Origin: Panicum virgatum
Taxonomy: Eukaryota > Streptophyta > Magnoliopsida > Poales > Poaceae
Direction: 5' to 3'
Assembly: GCF_016808335.1 (NCBI RefSeq)
Contig: NC_053149.1
Coordinates: 41,122,118-41,186,117 of the forward strand
Length of the DNA: 64,000 nucleotides
Positions 22,053 to 33,526 of the stretch are shown in pieces. The position numbers and the translations under genes were made by a program. The notes beneath the pieces are model-generated. The model ran no database searches. It worked only from the letters and a program-made list of their open reading frames with translations, and had not been told where the DNA came from. Each line of letters opens with the position of its first letter. Position 1 is the first letter of the stretch.

Positions 22053-22955
22053 ATGGCGACTTGTTCCCAGATCTTTTGGGATGAGGAGGGAAATGCTCAT
22101 ACCGATTGTCTGTACTGGGAGGGTTTTCCGAGGATTCTTTGGGATTCACTTCGTATCTTCCACTACCCAGATCCACCCCAGTACACGGGACGCCAGTTTT
22201 CGGAGGATGGAATTAAGAAGAACAGAGTTAAGATGACCATTCCTCAGCACCCCACCTTGGAGTGGCCACCGATTGAGATTGAGGTGATTGGGTATCGTCT
22301 TGTGGATGCGTTTGAGAAAGCAGCTCTCAACGCTATCACCACTTTTTGTGAGCACCATCCCGAGGAGGTAGCAGCATATCCTATTGGTTTGTTTCCAGCA
22401 GTCAGTGCTGGCAATGCAGAGTGGCTGTTCAGGGTCACACACTTTGGGCACTTGATTGGTGATGTAACGGATGAGACTATCGAGGCAGTAGTCAGATATA
22501 TGAATGCCCAGTCTCACTACCAGATACTTCAGCAGCGACACATGGACCAGGTGATAGACTTGGCCCAGAGTTTTCAGCGAGGCCTTCGTCTGAAGGATAT
22601 TCAGATTGGGGGACTTCAGGATGCCGTTGCTGGGAGGGACACTGCTATTGCCCAGTTTGAGCATCAGGCTATGGAGTATGGTGCTGAGATAGAGCAGCGC
22701 AACACAGTTATCGGTTTTCTTCAGGCGCAGGTGAATGAGCTGCAAGCAGATTGGGCTGATGCTTTAGCACATGTTGGTATGCTCCAGGAGCAACTAGATG
22801 CCCCAGCTGAGCCGGCAGCAGCAGAGGAGGACCCAGAGGAGATTGAGGGAGTATCTGACTTAGATTCAGAGCACGCACTTGCTGAGCCTAACCCTCAGCC
22901 GGACGACTCTTCTTCCGGCAGTGCCTCTTCTGTGGGCAACCTCGACGACTTCTAG
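22053..22955 (+). CDS. Accessory retrotransposon protein of unknown function (300 aa)
   Basis: The frame is open from 21999, but I choose ATG 22053 because it directly follows TTTTTGATTCAG, a splice-acceptor-like sequence, and because the protein from there begins MATCSQIFWDEEG. The N-terminal half (about 1-150) is rich in Trp, Pro and aromatic residues (LYWEGFPRILWD, EWPPIEIEVIGYRLVDAFEK). Residues about 155-250 look like a coiled coil with Gln, Leu and Ala in heptad-like spacing. The C-terminus (251-300) is acidic and Ser-rich. There is no zinc knuckle, protease or nuclease motif. Similar frames between the primer site and gag occur in other grass gypsy elements to my knowledge, without a known role. 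An oligomerising or RNA/particle-related function is a guess. Confidence 0.75.
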   Translation: MATCSQIFWDEEGNAHTDCLYWEGFPRILWDSLRIFHYPDPPQYTGRQFSEDGIKKNRVKMTIPQHPTLEWPPIEIEVIGYRLVDAFEKAALNAITTFCEHHPEEVAAYPIGLFPAVSAGNAEWLFRVTHFGHLIGDVTDETIEAVVRYMNAQSHYQILQQRHMDQVIDLAQSFQRGLRLKDIQIGGLQDAVAGRDTAIAQFEHQAMEYGAEIEQRNTVIGFLQAQVNELQADWADALAHVGMLQEQLDAPAEPAAAEEDPEEIEGVSDLDSEHALAEPNPQPDDSSSGSASSVGNLDDF

Positions 22956-23589
22956 GCGTCTTAGACTTGTCCTAGATAGTTGTGTTCTCTTGTTGTAGCA
23001 TATGTATATAGGGAAGATGTTATTGTAAAATAGCCTTAGGGAGGAGTACCACTTGTTGTATTATATGTGGTAAGGTTAAGCGATGTTAGGTTGTAAGAAT
23101 AAGGCTGCTTTGATGTAATATAAGTAGCGACTACCAGTTTGGAAATCATAATCTTTCTACTTAGCAAATCTCTTTATTTGTGCATCTTCACGCCGTTTGA
23201 TGAATACAAGAGGTTGCAAATTTTGTGGCATATGTGCTCATCCAATGTTAGCATGTTGAATCTGTGAGACTAAATTTTAGTCCAACCCCTTCTATGATCT
23301 CTGTTGTTTAGCAACATAGCACATGGCGCTGAAGAGTAAATTGCTAGATTATTTCCTTTACCCTTTGCTCTCAGCATTGAGTCTTTATACGATGGAGCAT
23401 GAAGCTATCTAGCAGCTGACCAGTTTTAATTTTTGTGGGTTGCACATTTATGTGTTGTGCACATTGTGCTACACCGCATCTAGTTACATTTTTGCTGATG
23501 TTGTTTTATCCAAATGTATGATCATTGCATGTACCATTGATTTTGGAAGCGAGAAATATGTATCTAATGGATGTCTTCCATGATTACAG
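22956..23589 (+). other. T-rich spacer between accessory frame and gag-pol
   Basis: The spacer has no reading frame of note. It is T-rich and ends in CATGATTACAG immediately before the gag ATG, again resembling an intron 3' end, so gag-pol may be made from a spliced RNA. Confidence 0.45.
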
Positions 23590-26500
23590 ATGGTTGGTCA
23601 TACACGCGGAACGCCTGATGGCTTTGGTTGTGAAACTGGCAGTGGATCTCAGCAACCACCGCCACCCCCGTCGAATCTGGCCGAGTTAATGGCCATGCAA
23701 ACAGAGCTGCTTCGCCAGCTAGTCCAAGGGCAACAAAATCAGCCACGCCAACAGTATGGAGGAAGGGAGGCACAACCAGCGGGTTACCAGGAATTCTTTG
23801 GTACCCAACCTCCACTTTTCAGTAAAGCTGATGACCCATTGGATGCCGATGCATGGCTTCGTACAATCAATTCCAAGTTTGCTTTGTTAGCGGTACCATG
23901 TATTGATGCGAACAAGGCCCCCTTTGCCGCCCAACAGCTTCGAGGTCCTGCACGTATATGGTGGGATAATTATTGTGAAATGCAGCCTGCTGAACATATC
24001 ATATCTTGGGAGGAATTCAGAACTGCATTCAGATCACATCATATTCCGGATGGACTAATGGAAAGAAAGTTGAATGAATTCTTGGCTCTAGATCAGGGAA
24101 CCCGCACTGTTCTTCAATATGCACAGACCTTCAATCATCTGTGCCAATATGCGGGTCATCATGCTGATACTGATGCCAAGAAACGTGATCGTTTCCGTCG
24201 TGGCCTCAATACTAAGCTCAAAGAACGTTTAAACTTGGTTCAGCCCCATACCTATAATGAGCTGGTGAATATGGCCATTACACAGGAAGATTGTATTGCT
24301 GCACATCGTGCTGAGAAAAAGTGGAAGGCACCAACGGGACCCTCGAGTGCCCAGCCACCAAGGTATCGCCTGGTGCAAAATACTCCACCAAGGCCTCCAC
24401 AAAGAAATGCCCCAGTGGGTAGGTTTGTCTTTAGGCCGCCTCAGCAACAAGGAGGATTCAGACCTCCAGTGCCCCAGCAACAGCAACAGCAGCAGTTTAG
24501 CCCAAGGTCGAATGCCCCACAGTTCAATAGTGGGAATAGTAATAATCGATGTTTCAACTGTGGCAGTGCTTCTCATTTTGCCAAGAATTGTCCACAACCC
24601 AGAAGAAACAATCCAGGGCAAAACTCTAATCAGAACAACAACAACAACAACAACAACAAGGGCAAGGGCAAGAGGCAAATGGTGCAAGTCCGGCAAGGGC
24701 GAGTTAATTTCACTACTCTTGCAGACCTTCCAGCAGGAGCACCAGTAATGACGGGTACTTTCTCTATCCACAATAAACCCGCAGTCATATTATTTGATTC
24801 TGGTGCAACGCATAGTTTTATAAGTGCCAAATTTGGAGCAAGATTAGGATTGGATTTTTGTCATACTAAGGGATCGTTTATGATAACAACCCCTGGTGGG
24901 AAGATAGCTTCCAATCAAATCACTAGATGTGTGCCAATTAAGCTGGGTAGCAAATTGATAAAGACAGACTTGATCTTGCTGAATTTAGAAGGCATGGATG
25001 TTATTCTAGGTGTGAATTGGATGACTACACATAAAGTGCTATTAGATATCTCTTCCCGGGCTGTCGAGATAGATTCACCACATCAAGGAGCCACCATACT
25101 CTATCTACCCCAACGAGAGTATATTAACTCTTGTGCTTATGCCGCAAAAGGAATTAAACTTGAAGATATCCCTATTGTGTGGGAGTATGCGGATGTATTT
25201 CCAGATGATTTACCTGGAATGCCTCCTGATAGGGACATCGAGTTTGTTATCGAACTTCAACCCGGTACCGCCCCTATTTCTAAGAGGTCGTACCGAATGC
25301 CTCCAAATGAATTAGCAGAATTGAAAGTCCAACTCCAAGACCTGCTTGACAAAGGTTTTATACGTCCAAGTTCTTCACCCTGGGGATGTCCAGCCCTGTT
25401 TGTGAAGAAGAAAGACGATAGTTTGAGGCTATGTGTTGATTATCGACCACTCAATGCGGTCACTATTAAAAACAAGTATCCTCTTCCCTGCATTGATATT
25501 CTGTTTGATCAGTTAGCTGGAGCTAAGGTTTTCTCTAAGATTGATCTTCGTTCTGGCTACCATCAAATAAAGATCAAGCCTTGTGATATTCCAAAGACTG
25601 CTTTCTCTACCAGATATGGACTATATGAATATTTGGTTATGTCTTTTGGTCTTACCAACGCCCCAGCATATTTTATGTACTTGATGAATTCAGTCTTCAT
25701 GCCGGAGCTGGATAAATTCGTCGTGGTTTTCATTGACGATATCTTAATCTACTCCAAGAATGAAGAAGATCATGCTGAACATTTGCGTATCGTTCTCCAA
25801 CGATTACGAGATCATCATCTTTATGCCAAATTCTCCAAGTGTGAATTTTGGTTGGACAGTGTGAAATTCTTAGGTCACACTATCTCCAGTGACGGTATAT
25901 CTGTTGATCCAACTAAAGTACAAGAAGTGATGGATTGGGAATCTCCTATTTCAGTTCATCAAATTCGCAGTTTTCTTGGTTTAGCTGGATATTATCGTCG
26001 ATTCATTACTGATTTCTCCAGAATAGCCAAGCCTATGACGGAGTTATTGAAGAAGGGAGTAAAGTTTGTTTGGAATGATAAGTGTGAAGAAGCTTTCCAA
26101 ACTCTCAAAGCAAGATTAACTACCGCTCCAGTATTGTCTACACCGGACAGTACTAAACCTTTTGATGTCTATTGTGATGCGTCGGGTACGGGACTTGGTT
26201 GTGTGCTTATGCAGGACAACCGGGTTATCTCTTATGCATCAAGAGCTCTCCGGGATCATGAGAAGAATTATCCAACCCATGATCTGGAGTTAGCAGCTGT
26301 CATTCACGCTCTTAAGATGTGGAGACATCATCTTATGGGAACTCACTGTAATATTTACACTGACCTTAAGAGTCTCAAATATATCTTCACTCAAGCGGAT
26401 CTCAACATGAGACAGAGACGCTGGCTGGAGTTGATAAAGGATTATGATCTAGAAGTGCATTATCATCCAGGAAAGGCTAATGTGGTTGCGGATGCACTCA

Positions 26501-28125
26501 GCCGCAAGTCACAATGCCATTGTCTATCTGTAGAACCATTCAATGAAACTCTATGCCAGGAAATGATGAAGTTAAACCTAGAAATGGTACCTCAAGGAAG
26601 TTTGAACCATATATCCCTTGAGCCTACACTTCATGATAGCATCATCATGGGACAATTACATGATGAGGGTATCAAGGTTATCAAGGAAAAGTTATCACAG
26701 GGAGAAGCAAAGTATAAATGTTTCAGAGTGGATCATAGGGGAGTTCTATGGTTCGAATCCCGACTGGTGGTACCTAAGGATCATCAGCTTAGAAAGCAAA
26801 TCCTTGATGAAGCACATCTATCGAAGTTTTCGATTCATCCCGGTGGTACCAAGATGTACCATGATCTCAAACAAAATTTCTGGTGGACTCGAATGAAAAG
26901 AGAGATCGCCAGATATGTTTCTGAGTGTGATGTCTGTCAAAGAGTTAAAGCTAGTCATTTGAAAGTAGCTGGTACTCTCCAACCTTTATCTATTCCATCC
27001 TGGAAATGGGAGGACATCAGTATGGATTTTATCGTTGGTTTACCCACTACTCCTCATAAGCATGATTCTGTTTGGGTAATAGTTGATAGACTCACCAAGA
27101 CCGCTCATTTTATTCCAGTACACACCACTTATTCTGCCAAGAAGTATGCAGAGATTTATCTCGATCAGATTGTTCGTTTACATGGCATTCCAAAGACGAT
27201 TATTTCTGATCGTGGGCCTCAGTTTATAGCACGTTTCTGGGAGCAAATGCAAGAATCCCTTGGAACAAAACTGATTCGTAGTTCAGCTTATCATCCACAA
27301 ACCGATGGGCAAACTGAACGAATCAATCAAATCCTTGAAGACATGTTGAGGGCATGTGTTATTCAATATGGCAAGAATTGGGTTAAGTGCTTCGCACTGG
27401 CAGAGTTTTCATACAATAACAGTTATCAATCTAGCTTGCAAATGGCCCCATTTGAAGCATTATACGGTCGAAGGTGTCGAACTCCTTTGAATTGGTCACA
27501 AGCTGGGGAACGCAAAATTTTTGGGCCAGATTTAGTCTCTGAGGCAGAGGAGCAAGTCAGAGTTATCCAGGTTAATCTTAAAGCAGCTCAATCAAGACAG
27601 AAAAGTTATGCAGACAAAAGAAGAGATCCTTTGCAATTCGAGGTAGGAGACTTTGTATATTTGCGAGTATCTCCTACTAAAGGTGTTCAACGCTTTGGCT
27701 TAAAAGGGAAATTAGCACCCCGATATATCGGACCATTTGAAATTATCGAAACTTGTGGACCCGTTGCCTACCGACTTCGTCTTTCATCTCAGTTGGCCGC
27801 CGTTCATGATGTCTTCCATGTATCACAACTTCGGAAGTGCACCAGGGTACCTACTGAAATCCTTGAACCACAAGATATCGAAATTGAATCCGATCTATCT
27901 TATACGGAGTATCCAATCAAGATTCTTGACACAAAAGAAAGAAGTACTAGAAGGGAGAAAGTTAAAATGTACAAAATCCAGTGGAATCAGCATACTGTAG
28001 AAGAAGCTACTTGGGAGACTGAAAATTTTCTCCAACGGAACTTTCCCGACTTTCTTAGAACCAATCCAGGTACCAAATCGTTGCACCCTTTTCTTTCTGT
28101 AATCTCGGGACGAGATTCCTTTTAG
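23590..28125 (+). CDS. Intact gag-pol polyprotein with chromodomain (1511 aa)
   Basis: A single uninterrupted frame. Gag (about 1-370) has a Gln-rich N-terminus, capsid ([35 protein letters not shown]) and a zinc knuckle [14 protein letters not shown] at about 321-334. Protease has [10 protein letters not shown] near 402. RT has [23 protein letters not shown] and the active site [12 protein letters not shown] near 714. RNase H has [14 protein letters not shown] near 863 and [11 protein letters not shown]. Integrase has the HHCC zinc region near 1083, [16 protein letters not shown] and [10 protein letters not shown], then the GPF motif near 1380. A chromodomain (about 1440-1485: [19 protein letters not shown]) ends it; in chromoviruses this targets integration to marked chromatin. 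ATG 23590 follows TTACAG. All catalytic acids I checked are present. Codons near the end overlap the pre-PPT motif. Confidence 0.95.
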   Translation: MVGHTRGTPDGFGCETGSGSQQPPPPPSNLAELMAMQTELLRQLVQGQQNQPRQQYGGREAQPAGYQEFFGTQPPLFSKADDPLDADAWLRTINSKFALLAVPCIDANKAPFAAQQLRGPARIWWDNYCEMQPAEHIISWEEFRTAFRSHHIPDGLMERKLNEFLALDQGTRTVLQYAQTFNHLCQYAGHHADTDAKKRDRFRRGLNTKLKERLNLVQPHTYNELVNMAITQEDCIAAHRAEKKWKAPTGPSSAQPPRYRLVQNTPPRPPQRNAPVGRFVFRPPQQQGGFRPPVPQQQQQQQFSPRSNAPQFNSGNSNNRCFNCGSASHFAKNCPQPRRNNPGQNSNQNNNNNNNNKGKGKRQMVQVRQGRVNFTTLADLPAGAPVMTGTFSIHNKPAVILFDSGATHSFISAKFGARLGLDFCHTKGSFMITTPGGKIASNQITRCVPIKLGSKLIKTDLILLNLEGMDVILGVNWMTTHKVLLDISSRAVEIDSPHQGATILYLPQREYINSCAYAAKGIKLEDIPIVWEYADVFPDDLPGMPPDRDIEFVIELQPGTAPISKRSYRMPPNELAELKVQLQDLLDKGFIRPSSSPWGCPALFVKKKDDSLRLCVDYRPLNAVTIKNKYPLPCIDILFDQLAGAKVFSKIDLRSGYHQIKIKPCDIPKTAFSTRYGLYEYLVMSFGLTNAPAYFMYLMNSVFMPELDKFVVVFIDDILIYSKNEEDHAEHLRIVLQRLRDHHLYAKFSKCEFWLDSVKFLGHTISSDGISVDPTKVQEVMDWESPISVHQIRSFLGLAGYYRRFITDFSRIAKPMTELLKKGVKFVWNDKCEEAFQTLKARLTTAPVLSTPDSTKPFDVYCDASGTGLGCVLMQDNRVISYASRALRDHEKNYPTHDLELAAVIHALKMWRHHLMGTHCNIYTDLKSLKYIFTQADLNMRQRRWLELIKDYDLEVHYHPGKANVVADALSRKSQCHCLSVEPFNETLCQEMMKLNLEMVPQGSLNHISLEPTLHDSIIMGQLHDEGIKVIKEKLSQGEAKYKCFRVDHRGVLWFESRLVVPKDHQLRKQILDEAHLSKFSIHPGGTKMYHDLKQNFWWTRMKREIARYVSECDVCQRVKASHLKVAGTLQPLSIPSWKWEDISMDFIVGLPTTPHKHDSVWVIVDRLTKTAHFIPVHTTYSAKKYAEIYLDQIVRLHGIPKTIISDRGPQFIARFWEQMQESLGTKLIRSSAYHPQTDGQTERINQILEDMLRACVIQYGKNWVKCFALAEFSYNNSYQSSLQMAPFEALYGRRCRTPLNWSQAGERKIFGPDLVSEAEEQVRVIQVNLKAAQSRQKSYADKRRDPLQFEVGDFVYLRVSPTKGVQRFGLKGKLAPRYIGPFEIIETCGPVAYRLRLSSQLAAVHDVFHVSQLRKCTRVPTEILEPQDIEIESDLSYTEYPIKILDTKERSTRREKVKMYKIQWNQHTVEEATWETENFLQRNFPDFLRTNPGTKSLHPFLSVISGRDSF

Positions 28126-28136
28126 GGGGGGAAGGC
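28101..28136 (+). promoter_or_regulatory. Polypurine tract and preceding hairpin motif
   Basis: AATCTCGGGACGAGATT forms an inverted repeat, followed by TTTTAGGGGGGGAAGG, the purine run that would prime plus-strand synthesis at the 3' LTR. The hairpin also occurs before the PPT of the element at 43202-54762. Confidence 0.75.
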
Positions 28137-31100
28137 TGTAACACCCCGGGTGTTTACACAGTATTTTAATTAGGTGCCTGCACAGTAATGGTGTAGGTTT
28201 GCTATGCATCATGTGCTTGAATTACTTAAAAAGGGTCTTTTTGTAATTATGAAAGGTTATATGTGTAATTATGATTTTATGCAAGGTCCTTTATATAGTT
28301 AATTGTGTTTATAGCTTTTATGGAGGGTGTTTGTGCAAAATTTCAGTGCATTTATTGCATGGCAACCAATTTTGCTTGTAAGTCTATGTTTGTAGTGAAT
28401 TTACGTTGAAAAAGACAAATTTCCTAGATTTCAAAATCCCTTCAATGATTTTAATTTTAGCTCTTGAATCTTTGGTCAAATAAATTTTTGCACAACATCA
28501 AAGTTGAAGATCTTGAAAAGTTGAACAACTTTCATGTTGGACACTTTTTCATTTGAGCTTTAGTTCAAAAGTTATTGCTTGTTTACAGAAAGGTCCCTGG
28601 AACTTTTGGAAATTGCAAAATCGCCCTTATGACCATCTCCCCTCTCTGCTCTGCTTCTCGCCGCCGGCCACCGACAGCGCCGCCCGCCGACGATTTCCCG
28701 GCCTTCCCGGCCATCAATTCGCCGTGCGCTGGCGCCCACGCGTCGCGGACGAGCTCCTCCCCCGCCTGTTGCCTCGCGCTGGCGCCTCCACCCCTCGCCA
28801 CGCCGCCCCGCCGCGCCCAGAACCTCCCCGCCGGCCGCCACCTCGCCGCCGCCGTGGAGAGCCCAAACCAGAGGCCCAGCTCTCGATCTTTCGCGCGCCT
28901 GAGCACTACAAGAAGCCCCGCGCTCTATTCCCCTCCTCTTTTAGCCAGTTCCCTAACCCCACGCCCCAGAACGCCGCCGCCGCTCACCCCGAACGCCGGC
29001 GAGCTTCACCCCGCCGCGGAGCCGCCACCCCAGACCCGCTCTACCCCTACAGCCCCCACCTTTAGCACCGCCTCGACCTCGCGCAGCTCCCAGGCCACTT
29101 CCCCTCGCCTGAACCTCACCGGAGCACCCTCGCCGTCGCTCGCCTCCGCCGCCGACCCGCCCTGCTCCGCCGAGCCGCCGCTTCCGAGCCCCTCCGCGCA
29201 ACCCTAGGCCACCCAGAGGTGCGCCTTGCACCCGTGAAGCTCACGCACCCCTCCCCTCTCGCCGCCGGTGAGCCCCTCGCCGGGAAACGGCCGGTCAACC
29301 GCCGCCTCCCCTCTCTGACCCGGCCCAGGGACCTCGGGTTGAAAGGAAAGAAAACCCAGGGGGTTATTTGCATAGGCCTAGACTCAGATGAATAGTGCCA
29401 GTAGGGACTGCTTTGTAATATTTTCAGTGAACTTTGAAATTCTAGATCAATTCGTAGAAAATTCGTAAAATAGCAAATCTTGATGTTTTGGAATCCTTTT
29501 GAAGAGCTCTATGCAGTAGAACTATAATATGTTAGGCTTTAGTTGCAAGTTTTTGCTGTATAAATGGTTTTGTGTCACTAGATAAAGAAATACTAGATGT
29601 TTAATCTTTTTCTTATCTGGTGCTTGAAAGCTGATATTGCTATGAAATTTTGGTGGTAGTTTACTTATGTAACACTAGCTTTGCTATAAAAATTTCATGA
29701 TCAGTCCTTTGTTGTAGCTATTTATTTGATTTAATCTTTGTTTAATAGACTTTATTCATGGTAAATAGTTTCTGTTCTTAATAAATCGTGAAAATATTCC
29801 TGAGTGTTCTTCTGGAGTATGTTAGCTTGTCCAGGAAGTTTGAGCCTTAGTTCATGGCTAGATCAGGGGCTAAAATATAAATCTTGCTAATCTGTTGTCT
29901 GTTTTATTTATTTTCTCAGATTTATTTCGGTGTAGATAAAAGCATGAAAAATTCATAGTAGCTAGATCAGCCCTGTTTAGATCTCATGTTAAATTTTGAG
30001 CTTCTGATCTTCTTTAGTTTGACCTGTGTAATTCTTGCTTGTTCTAGATGTTATCTGAGTAAATGATTTATTGTGTTTAATTGGTTGAATATCTTGGCAT
30101 GATTTTTGCAGGATGGCTTAGTATGTTCATGTTATGTTTAGGGTAATTTTGGTAGATTTTATTACTGTTTGTACTTTGATTTGTTGATTTATTTACAAAC
30201 CATGACTTAATTGTATAGGAAGTCGCCACCACTCTTTTTGTGAAGTTAGTTAACTTCTTTGGTGCTGTTGATCATGATGCCTTGTGTAGTTAAATTTGTT
30301 ATTTAACTACTCTATAAACGATTGCCCATATTTGTTTATAATGTTGTTCTTGCATTACATATAGATACGACTACTTTGTCAGACGGGACGTACGAGTTGA
30401 TTCCGGAATCTGACGGAGGTGATCTCGAAGCTCAAGTGAACACTACGGAACTAACTGAAGCCCCGAACCAAAGTTCGGAAGAGCCTAGCGCTGAAATAGT
30501 TAGCAATTACCGAGAAGGCAAGCCCCGGACATAACCTATATTTCAAATTATTATCATTTACTGTTATTACTTACTTGTGCATTTACAGTTCTTAGGATTT
30601 GAATTGAAACCCTAGATGCATGATCCTAGGAACCTATGTACTGAACACTAGACCTAAGTTCGACTATCTGCTAAGCTTATAGGAACGGTAAAAGTCGAGT
30701 GATTGCCTGTCACTCGCGAGCTTTATAGGAATTGCTTGTTTACTTTCTGTTATCAATATAAGGACGACGGACGGGGTTGTGTTCGATATTATGTCCTATG
30801 TGAGACCCCATCTGTGTTGATGAACTTGCTAAGGTCGCGGTGTGTGGTAGTGCTGGTTAAGTTTTTGAAAGTACTAGTCACATGCCGTAAATATGGTACG
30901 CGGCAAGCCTAGTAGCCGATTGGACCGGGGAGTGGATATACCTCCCACTCTCTCAGTAGGGATAGGTTTTATTATATGTTGCGCAACACTACGACTTCTA
31001 GGGACAAGGTTCGGCCTTGGAGCCCTGTAGTCGGGGAGAGTGGCACTATCCACAAGCCGGAAAGAAAGGTTAACGGTTGTTTGGGAATGACCCGACGGTA

Positions 31101-31965
31101 TTCCAGACGTGTGTGCTAGGTTACCCTTGCAAGGTTGAATTTCGATTCAGAATCGTCCGCCTCTCACGATGAAATGAGACTGCTTGATCTCTTTGCCACA
31201 CAGAGTAATAAGAGCAACAATATTCTTATTAATCTTGATGCTTGCTTAGAAGTTCCACCATGTTTGGTTAGTAGATGCTTACATAGAATGGTTAATCAAC
31301 TAGAATCTTGAAGCTAAAACTTGAAAGTAAGGACCTACTCTTTATTGCTTTTCAGCAAAAGAAAACCAGAGCCTTACAAATGCCTTGCATAGTCTAGCTA
31401 AGGTGGGCTACTTATACCCGTTGTCGGTTAAGTCTTGCTGAGTATTAGAATACTCAGCCTTGCTGTTGAAATCCTTTTTCAGGTATGAGTTTTGAGGATC
31501 AGATCGCTAGCTTGACCTATCCTTGCGCTTTGCCTCCTGGCTGGTCCGTAGAATGGGATACGTCTTCGGCCGGCAATGACTATGACGAGTGATACCCGGC
31601 TTGGGCTAGCTTGGTATACTTTTGGCGACGTGTTGTAGAAATTGTGTTTCATCTTCCGCTGTTTAGACTCTGAACTTATAATTATGTTTTGTAGAACTGT
31701 TTTACTTAAGTTGGTTTTGTAATAATGGTTTGAACTATTTTGTAATCACTACTGAACTTGCCTGTGTTGTAAAATTTGTGGTTGTAATATCTCTGGACTC
31801 GCCTTCGTGCGAGGTATGCTTGTTCGATCCGAGAATCGGTGGTTGTATCGGGACGTTACCCGACAGACCAAAAATTGTTCCGTTTGAAGTGCGTTTAAGC
31901 TAATGTTGCCTTTATGGTGACGGTTTACGCACTTGAGCCGGGATAATTTAGGCGGTTCTGCCACA
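28137..31965 (+). repeat. 3' LTR of the 15-kb element
   Basis: 3829 bp, the same length as the 5' LTR and nearly identical. Substitutions seen include TTTTTTATTTG to TTTTTCATTTG, ATTCATAAAA to ATTCGTAAAA, GATCATCCC to GATCAGCCC, TTTTTATGAAG to TTTTTGTGAAG, CCCATGTTTG to CCCATATTTG, CTCAAAGC to CTCGAAGC and CCCCGTCTG to CCCCATCTG. Confidence 0.93.
30365..31592 (+). other. LTR-embedded two-segment reading frame, 15-kb element 3' LTR
   Basis: Same arrangement as in the 5' LTR: segments 30365-30517 and 31483-31592, with one Lys-to-Glu codon change (AAA to GAA) in segment one. Confidence 0.45.
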
Positions 31966-31970
31966 GGCCC

Positions 31971-32637
31971 CATCCGCCAGCTCAACCATGAAGCACTCCC
32001 AAGTGGGATCGTAATCCGCCTCGCTGGAGTCTTCGGAGCAGGTGAGGCAGTAGTCCGCCGCAAGCTAAAACGACCAGAAAGCATCGAGGTAACGGACCTC
32101 GGAGTAGTCCCACTCCAGGGCCGTGAAGTTGTCCATGAAGAAGTTTATGTCGTCGGCAGTGTCGGGGTACGAGTCGTCGGGTGATGACGCGATGAGGTTG
32201 CGGATCGAGAGGAGGTGATGACCCGGCAGATCCTCGTACGCGCTCAGGTTGGTGCTGACCAAAGAGGCGTAAGTCGTAGCGGTGTTGCGCATCACGAAGG
32301 GAAAGGGCGACGGCGCAGTCGCGCCCTCCTTGGGAAGCACCAGGGCTGCACTTGGTGGTGGTGAAGCAGCGACATCCTCCGCCGCGGCTGTAGGTGGTGA
32401 CGCGCCAACCTCGACCCACGTGGGGGTGGCAAGGCGAGCTGCTCTGCGCCGCTCCATGCGTGCTTGTCGTGCGAGCTGGTCCAAGCGCCTCCTGCGCTGG
32501 GGTGGTGGAGTCGGAGTATCGGGGTTGGCTTCGGCCGGGAGAACCTCCATGTCGTAACCGTTGCCGGTCGCGACGAAGTCGAGGCTCCCGAACCGGAGCA
32601 CTGTGCCTGCCGGGAGCATGCGTGGCCCGTCTGCCAT
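31971..32637 (-). pseudogene. Tat-A 5' reading frame, upstream half
   Basis: Starts MADGPRMLPAGTVLRFGSLD at 32637, soon after the primer-site-like sequence. It contains a basic patch (RRRRLDQLARQARMERRRAA), a Pro/Ala-rich part and an acidic C-terminal part. A TAG at 32065-32067 (FWSF-stop-LAADYC) interrupts an otherwise continuing frame that runs to the insertion at 31971 and resumes at 16944; CAG would restore Gln. Wording and position resemble the upstream frame of RIRE2-like Tat elements. Function unknown. Confidence 0.65.
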
Positions 32638-32661
32638 CTAGGGAACAAAAGGAAAAAGTTC

Positions 32662-32680
32662 CCCTACCTGGTGCACCAAC
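32662..32680 (-). promoter_or_regulatory. Tat-A primer-site-like sequence
   Basis: On the minus strand GTTGGTGCACCAGGTAGGG follows the 5' LTR directly. It has the TGG start and the position expected of a primer site; I do not assign a tRNA. Confidence 0.55.
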
Positions 32681-33015
32681 TATCGGTGTCCTGACCCAGC
32701 GGTCCGGCACCAACTAGTGATGATGCTGCGCGGTCCCTAATCCTAGATGGTTGATGCAAGAGGCAACACAGTAACGCACGGGTTTATCCTTGTTCCGGCC
32801 ATGGGGCCGTACATCCAGCAAGGGGTGTGCGAGTGCACTGTACTATCTTGTACCGAAGTGCCTGTAGTAGGGGGTACAAGCAAGGCGAGAGAGGGAGGAA
32901 AGCTCCCAAGTCTCTGCTAAGTGATTGAGGCAAGTGCCAATATCAGGAGAGTGAATGAGTGAAGCTAGAGGAGTTGGTTGTCTGAGCGGGTCGAGATGAA
33001 GGCGTATGCCTCCTC

Positions 33016-33023
33016 CTTTTATA
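33016..33023 (-). promoter_or_regulatory. TATA box in Tat-A LTR
   Basis: TATAAAAG on the minus strand (CTATAAAAGG), about 340 bp before the LTR end in sense direction. Likely core promoter. Confidence 0.5.
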
Positions 33024-33526
33024 GACACAAGAAGGGGCAGAGTACATGTACGGGGAGGTCAGAAATCATCGTCTTCTCCCCAAATCGGGGGTGTACAGTG
33101 GTCGGTCACTGTTGTAAGTACCCTGCGTCATACTGGGGGGCATGGCGCCGGGAGTGGCAGCTGTCCTGGGAGGCTCCCTGATCCTGCGGAGATCGCGCTG
33201 GCATACTGATGGCCCATGTATGCGTTGTGATTGTTAGTGTGGAGGGTACCATCCTCCATGCTTGGTGTGGCGGTGTGCCGAGGGTCCTGCGGGCGGGGGT
33301 CTTGCTCCGGTCAAGGCCCGGCTAGCGTTCGAGGGTCGCGCCCATGCCGATCGAGGGTTCTGTAGCAGGGAAAGTACGAGGAGTAGGTAGCATAGTTGCA
33401 GGAGTAGTGCCGGGCACGTCCGCGCAGGGCAACGTAGGTTCCCACAGTGTCGAAATAGTGCAGGGAGTGTTGGAACAGCGACCAGAGTTGGCGGACGGGA
33501 CTCCGGTCACAGCCGCTGTGCAGCAT

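Larger units (their letters stand above)
16950..31965 (+). mobile_element. Full-length young Tekay/Del-like chromovirus, 15016 bp, TSD GGCCC
   Basis: Two 3829-bp LTRs (16950-20778 and 28137-31965) bound a 7.36-kb internal region on the plus strand. Both ends are TG..CA, and GGCCC is duplicated at 16945-16949 and 31966-31970. By eye the LTRs differ at about seven positions only, pointing to a recent insertion. The internal region holds a tRNA-Met-like primer site, a structured leader, an accessory reading frame, an intact gag-pol ending in a chromodomain, and a polypurine tract. Domain order and chromodomain place it in the Tekay/Del lineage. It may be autonomous. It is inserted in the 5' reading frame of Tat-A. 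Confidence 0.93.

Noticed and set aside
22146..22745. 199-codon minus-strand frame inside the accessory gene
   Set aside because: Shadow of the plus-strand frame; no motif and no start context.
24229..24771. 180-codon minus-strand frame opposite gag
   Set aside because: Shadow of the Gln- and Pro-rich gag coding sequence.
32282..32717. Plus-strand frames opposite the Tat-A 5' reading frame
   Set aside because: Antisense shadows of a GC-rich coding stretch.
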